Assembly (NCBI GenBank): GCA_051530055.1
Contig: CM121342.1
Span: forward strand, 4,092,001-4,156,000
Length of the DNA stretch: 64,000 nt
Direction of reading: 5' to 3'
DNA from: Neoechinorhynchus agilis
Lineage: Eukaryota > Acanthocephala
Every line of letters begins with the position of its first letter. Within the stretch, counting starts at the first letter, position 1. Below the pieces are notes generated by a model that made no database searches, had not been told where the DNA came from, and saw only the letters and a list, made by a program, of their open reading frames with translations. This document shows positions 60,241-64,000 of the stretch, piece after piece. The translations under genes and the position numbers were made by a program.

Positions 60241-63200
60241 ATTCGAGATTTTACGTCTTTTTTGAAAACGTCCAAGAATTTCCATTTTTTATTCGAACTG
60301 AAATCGTTCCATTACAAGGAGGGTAAAAATTTGTTTTAAAATCTCCAGCGTCAAAGGAGATTTTTCCACGGTTTTCCTTGTTATTTTACGTCTTTTTTGA
60401 AAACGTCCAAGAATTTCCATTTTTTATTCAAATAAAAATCGTTCCATTACAAGGAGGGTAAAAATTTGTTTTAAAATCTTCGGCGTCAAAGGAGATTTTT
60501 CCACGGTTTTCTTCGTTATTTTACGTCTTTTGAAAACGTCCAAGAATTTCCATTTTTTATTCAAATAAAAATCGTTCCATTACAAGGGGGTAAAAATTTG
60601 TTTTAAAATCTCCGGCGTCAAAGGAGATTTTTCCCGGTTTTCACTTTTTTGAAAACGTCCAGGAATTTCCATTTTTTATTCAAATAAAAATCGTTCATTA
60701 CAAAAAATTTGTTTAAAATCTCCAGCGTCAAAATTTTTCCCTTTCTTGTTATTTTACGTCTTTTTTGAAAACGTCCAGAATTTCCATTTTTTATTCAAAT
60801 AAAAATCGTTCTATTACAAGGGGGTAAAAATTTGTTTTAAAATCTCCGGCGTCAAAGGAGATTTTTCCCCGGTTTTCCTTCTTATTTTACGTCTTTTTTG
60901 AAAACGTCCAAGAATTTCCATTTTTTATTCAAATAAAAATCGTTCCATTACAAGGGGGGTAAAAATTTGTTTTAAAATCTTCGGCGTCAAAGGAGATTTT
61001 CCACGGTTTTCTTCGTTATTTTACGTCTTTTTTGAAAACGTCCAAGAATTTCCATTTTTTATTCAAATAAAAATCGTTCCATTACAAGGGGGGTAAAAAT
61101 TTGTTTTAAAATCTCCGGCGTCAAAGGAGATTTTTCCCGGTTCTCAACAGGGGGTAAAAATTTGTTTTAAAATCTCGCGTCAAACTCATTTTCCCCGGTT
61201 TTCTTTGTTATAATTCGATTCGAGCTCACGATTTTACGCCTCATTTTTTGAAAACGTCCAGGAATTTCCATTTTTTATTCAAATAAAAATCGTTCCATTA
61301 CAAGGGGGGGAAAAATTTGATTTAAAATCTCCAGCGTCAAACTCTATTTTTCCCCGGTTTTCTTCGTTATTTTACGTCTTTTTTGAAAACGTCCAAGAAT
61401 TTCCATTTTTTATTCAAATAAAAATCGTTCCATTACAAGGAGGGTAAAAATTTGTTTTAAAATCTTCGGCGTCAAAGGAGATTTTTCCACGGTTTTCTTC
61501 GTTATTTTACGTCTTTTTTGAAAACGTCCAAGAATTTCCATTTTTTATTCAAATAAAAATCGTTCCATTACAAGGGGGGTAAAAATTTGTTTTAAAATCT
61601 TCGGCGTCAAAGGAGATTTTTCCCCGGTTTTCTTTGTTATAATTCGATTCGTGGTCGTGATTTTACGTCTTTTTTGAAAACGTCCAGGAATTTCCATTTT
61701 TTATTCAAATAAAAATCGTTCTATTACAAGGGGGGGAAAAATTTGATTTAAAATCTCCAGCGTCAAACTCTATTTTTCCCCGGTTTTCTTCGTTATTTTA
61801 CGTCTTTTTTGAAAACGTCCAGGAATTTCCATTTTTTATTCAAACTAAAATCGTTCCATTACAAGGGGGTAAAAATTTGTTTTAAAATCTTCGGCGTCAA
61901 AGGAGATTTTTCCACGGTTTTCTTCGTTATTTTACGTCTTTTTTGAAAACGTCCAGGAATTTCCATTTTTTATTAAAATAAAAATCGTTCTATTACAAGG
62001 GGGTAAAAATTTGTTTTAAAATCTCCGGCGTCAAAGAAGATTTTTCCCCGGTTTTCCTTGTTATTTTACGTCTTTTTTGAAAACTCCAAGAATTTCCATT
62101 TTTATTCAAATAAAATCGTTCTATTACAAGGGGGGTAAAAATTTGTTTTAAAATCTTCGGCGTCAAACTCTATTTTCCCCGGTTTTCTTTGTTATAATTC
62201 GATTCGAGCTCACGATTTTACGCCTCATTTTTTGAAAACGTCCAGGAATTTCCATTTTTTATTCAAATAAAAATCGTTCTATTACAAGGGGGGTAAAAAT
62301 TTGTTTTAAAATCTCCAGCGTCAAACTCCATTTTTCCCCGGTTTTCCTTGTTATTTTACGTCTTTTTTGAAAACGTCCAAGAATTTCCATTTTTTATTCA
62401 AATAAAAATCGTTCTATTACAAGGGGGTAAAAATTTGTTTTAAAATCTCCGGCGTCAAACTCTATTTTTCCCCGGTTTTCTTCGTTATTTTACGTCTTTT
62501 TTGAAAACGTCCAGGAATTTCCATTTTTTATTCAAATAAAAATCGTTCTATTACAAGGGGGTAAAAATTTGTTTTAAAATCTCCGGCGTCAAAGGAGATT
62601 TTTCCCCGGTTTTCCTTCTTATTTTACGTCTTTTTTGAAAACGTCCAAGAATTTCCATTTTTTATTCAAATAAAAATCGTTCCATTACAAGGGGGGTAAA
62701 AATTTGTTTTAAAATCTTCGGCGTCAAAAATTTTCCCGGTTCATACCAAAACCAAACCAAAAAAAAAATCGTTCATTACAAGGGGGTAAAAATTTGTTTT
62801 AAAATCTTCGGCGTCAAACTCTATTTTCCCCGGTTTTCTTTGTTATAATTCGATTCGAGCTCACGATTTTACGCCTCATTTTTTGAAAACGTCCAGGAAT
62901 TTCCATTTTTTATTCAAATAAAAATCGTTCCATTACAAGGGGGGAAAAATTTGATTTAAAATCTCCAGCGTCAAACTCTATTTTTCCCCGGTTTTCTTCG
63001 TTATTTTACGTCTTTTTTGAAAACGTCCAAGAATTTCCATTTTTATTCAAATAAAAATCGTTCATTACAAGGGGGTAAAAATTTGTTTTAAAACCCCAAA
63101 ACCCCTTTTATTTTACGTCTTTTGAAAACGTCCAAGAATTTCCATTTTTTATTCAAATAAAAATCGTTCCATTACAAGGGGGTAAAAATTTGTTTTAAAA

Positions 63201-64000
63201 TCTTCGGCGTCAAACCATTTTTCCCCGGTTTTCTTTGTTATTTTACGTCTTTTTGAAAACGTCCAAGAATTTCCATTTTTTATTCAAATAAAAATCGTTC
63301 CATTACAAGGGGGGTAAAAATTTGTTTTAAAATCTCCGGCGTCAAAGGAGATTTTTCCACGGTTTTCTTCGTTATTTTACGTCTTTTTTGAAAACGTCCA
63401 AGAATTTCCATTTTTTATTCAAATAAAAATCGTTCCATTACAAGGGGGGTAAAAATTTGTTTTAAAATCTCCGGCGTCAAAGGAGATTTTCCCCGGTTTT
63501 CTTTGTTATAATTCGATTCGTGGTCGTGATTTTACGTCTTTTTTGAAAACGTCCAGGAATTTCCATTTTTTATTCAAATAAAAATCGTTCTATTACAAGG
63601 GGGGGAAAAATTTGATTTAAAATCTCCAGCGTCAAACTCTATTTTTCCCCGGTTTTCTTCGTTATTTTACGTCTTTTTTGAAAACGTCCAGGAATTTCCA
63701 TTTTTTATTCAAATAAAAATCGTTCCATTACAAGGGGGTAAAAATTTGTTTTAAAATCTTCGGCGTCAAAGGAGATTTTTCCACGGTTTTCTTCGTTATT
63801 TTACGTCTTTTTTGAAAACGTCCAGGAATTTCCATTTTTTATTCAAATAAAAATCGTTCTATTACAAGGGGGTAAAAATTTGTTTTAAAATCTCCGGCGT
63901 CAAAGAAGATTTTTCCCCGGTTTTCCTTGTTATTTTACGTCTTTTTTGAAAACATCCAAGAATTTCCATTTTTAATTCAAATAAAATCGTTCTATTACAA
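60241..64000. repeat. Tandem array, ~135-bp unit, open at the window end
   Basis: About 28 copies of a ~135-bp unit containing GAAAACGTCCAAGAATTTCC, TTCAAATAAAAATCGTTCCA and TTGTTTTAAAATCTCCGGCG. Some units carry an extra segment between them (ATTCGATTCGAGCTCACG or ATTCGATTCGTGGTCGTG), seen at about 61208, 61650, 62195, 62845 and 63512, so a loose higher-order order exists. Several units are truncated (near 60650, 61140, 62740 and 63095). No coding potential. It continues beyond 64000. Confidence 0.95.

Noticed and set aside
1-64000. tRNA, rRNA or other structured RNA genes
   Set aside because: I looked for tRNA A/B-box patterns and rRNA-like conserved blocks and saw none; small RNAs in the hairpins remain untested.

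Overview
This window is nuclear DNA from an animal, most likely a small-bodied invertebrate; the phylum cannot be fixed from the sequence. The evidence is AT-rich DNA, protein-coding genes cut by many very short GT-AG introns (mostly 45-60 bp, with weak pyrimidine tracts before the AG), and recognisable metazoan proteins: a clathrin adaptor AP-1 sigma subunit, a multi-PDZ scaffold of the MPDZ/PATJ type, an immunoglobulin/FN3 adhesion receptor, a PGAP4-like Golgi glycosyltransferase and a two-EF-hand protein.

About half of the window (roughly 32 kb) is tandem repeat. There are ten arrays with ten different units (about 21/24, 92, 93/88, 102, 121, 135, 158, 172, 187 and 231 bp), so the arrays arose locally rather than from one dispersed satellite. 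They sit against or inside genes. The largest (7059-17049) fills one inferred intron. Two others (44285-46516 and 49089-51180) are built from the 3' end of the gene beside them: each unit carries the last ~55 nt of coding sequence, the stop codon and the poly(A) signal.

Layout: 1-4376, two arrays; 4377-6711, mostly featureless; 6712-18081, a spliced unrecognised gene whose intron is the 10-kb array; 18841-19633, a permuted ~236-bp duplication; 22461-19814 (minus), the Ig/FN3 receptor; 22462-25973, mostly noncoding with one near-perfect hairpin; 25974-26573, two orphan exons; 26793-30449, an array; 30529-30813, the EF-hand protein; 30816-33378, noncoding with a second hairpin; 33379-36440, an array; 36948-44340, the multi-PDZ gene followed by its 3'-end array; 47409-49142, the PGAP4-like gene followed by its 3'-end array; 52087-55397, an array; 55559-56219, complete AP-1 sigma; 56530-56706, a third hairpin; 56940-58860, a 5'-truncated, frameshifted, GC-richer LINE with a restriction-like endonuclease domain; 59872-58997 (minus), an unrecognised hydrophilic protein; 60241-64000, an array running off the end.

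The genes do not form a pathway. The Ig receptor ends in a possible class II PDZ ligand (I-I-L), and the multi-PDZ scaffold is about 15 kb away, but a functional link is only a suggestion. The most unusual theme is repeated birth of tandem arrays at gene boundaries.
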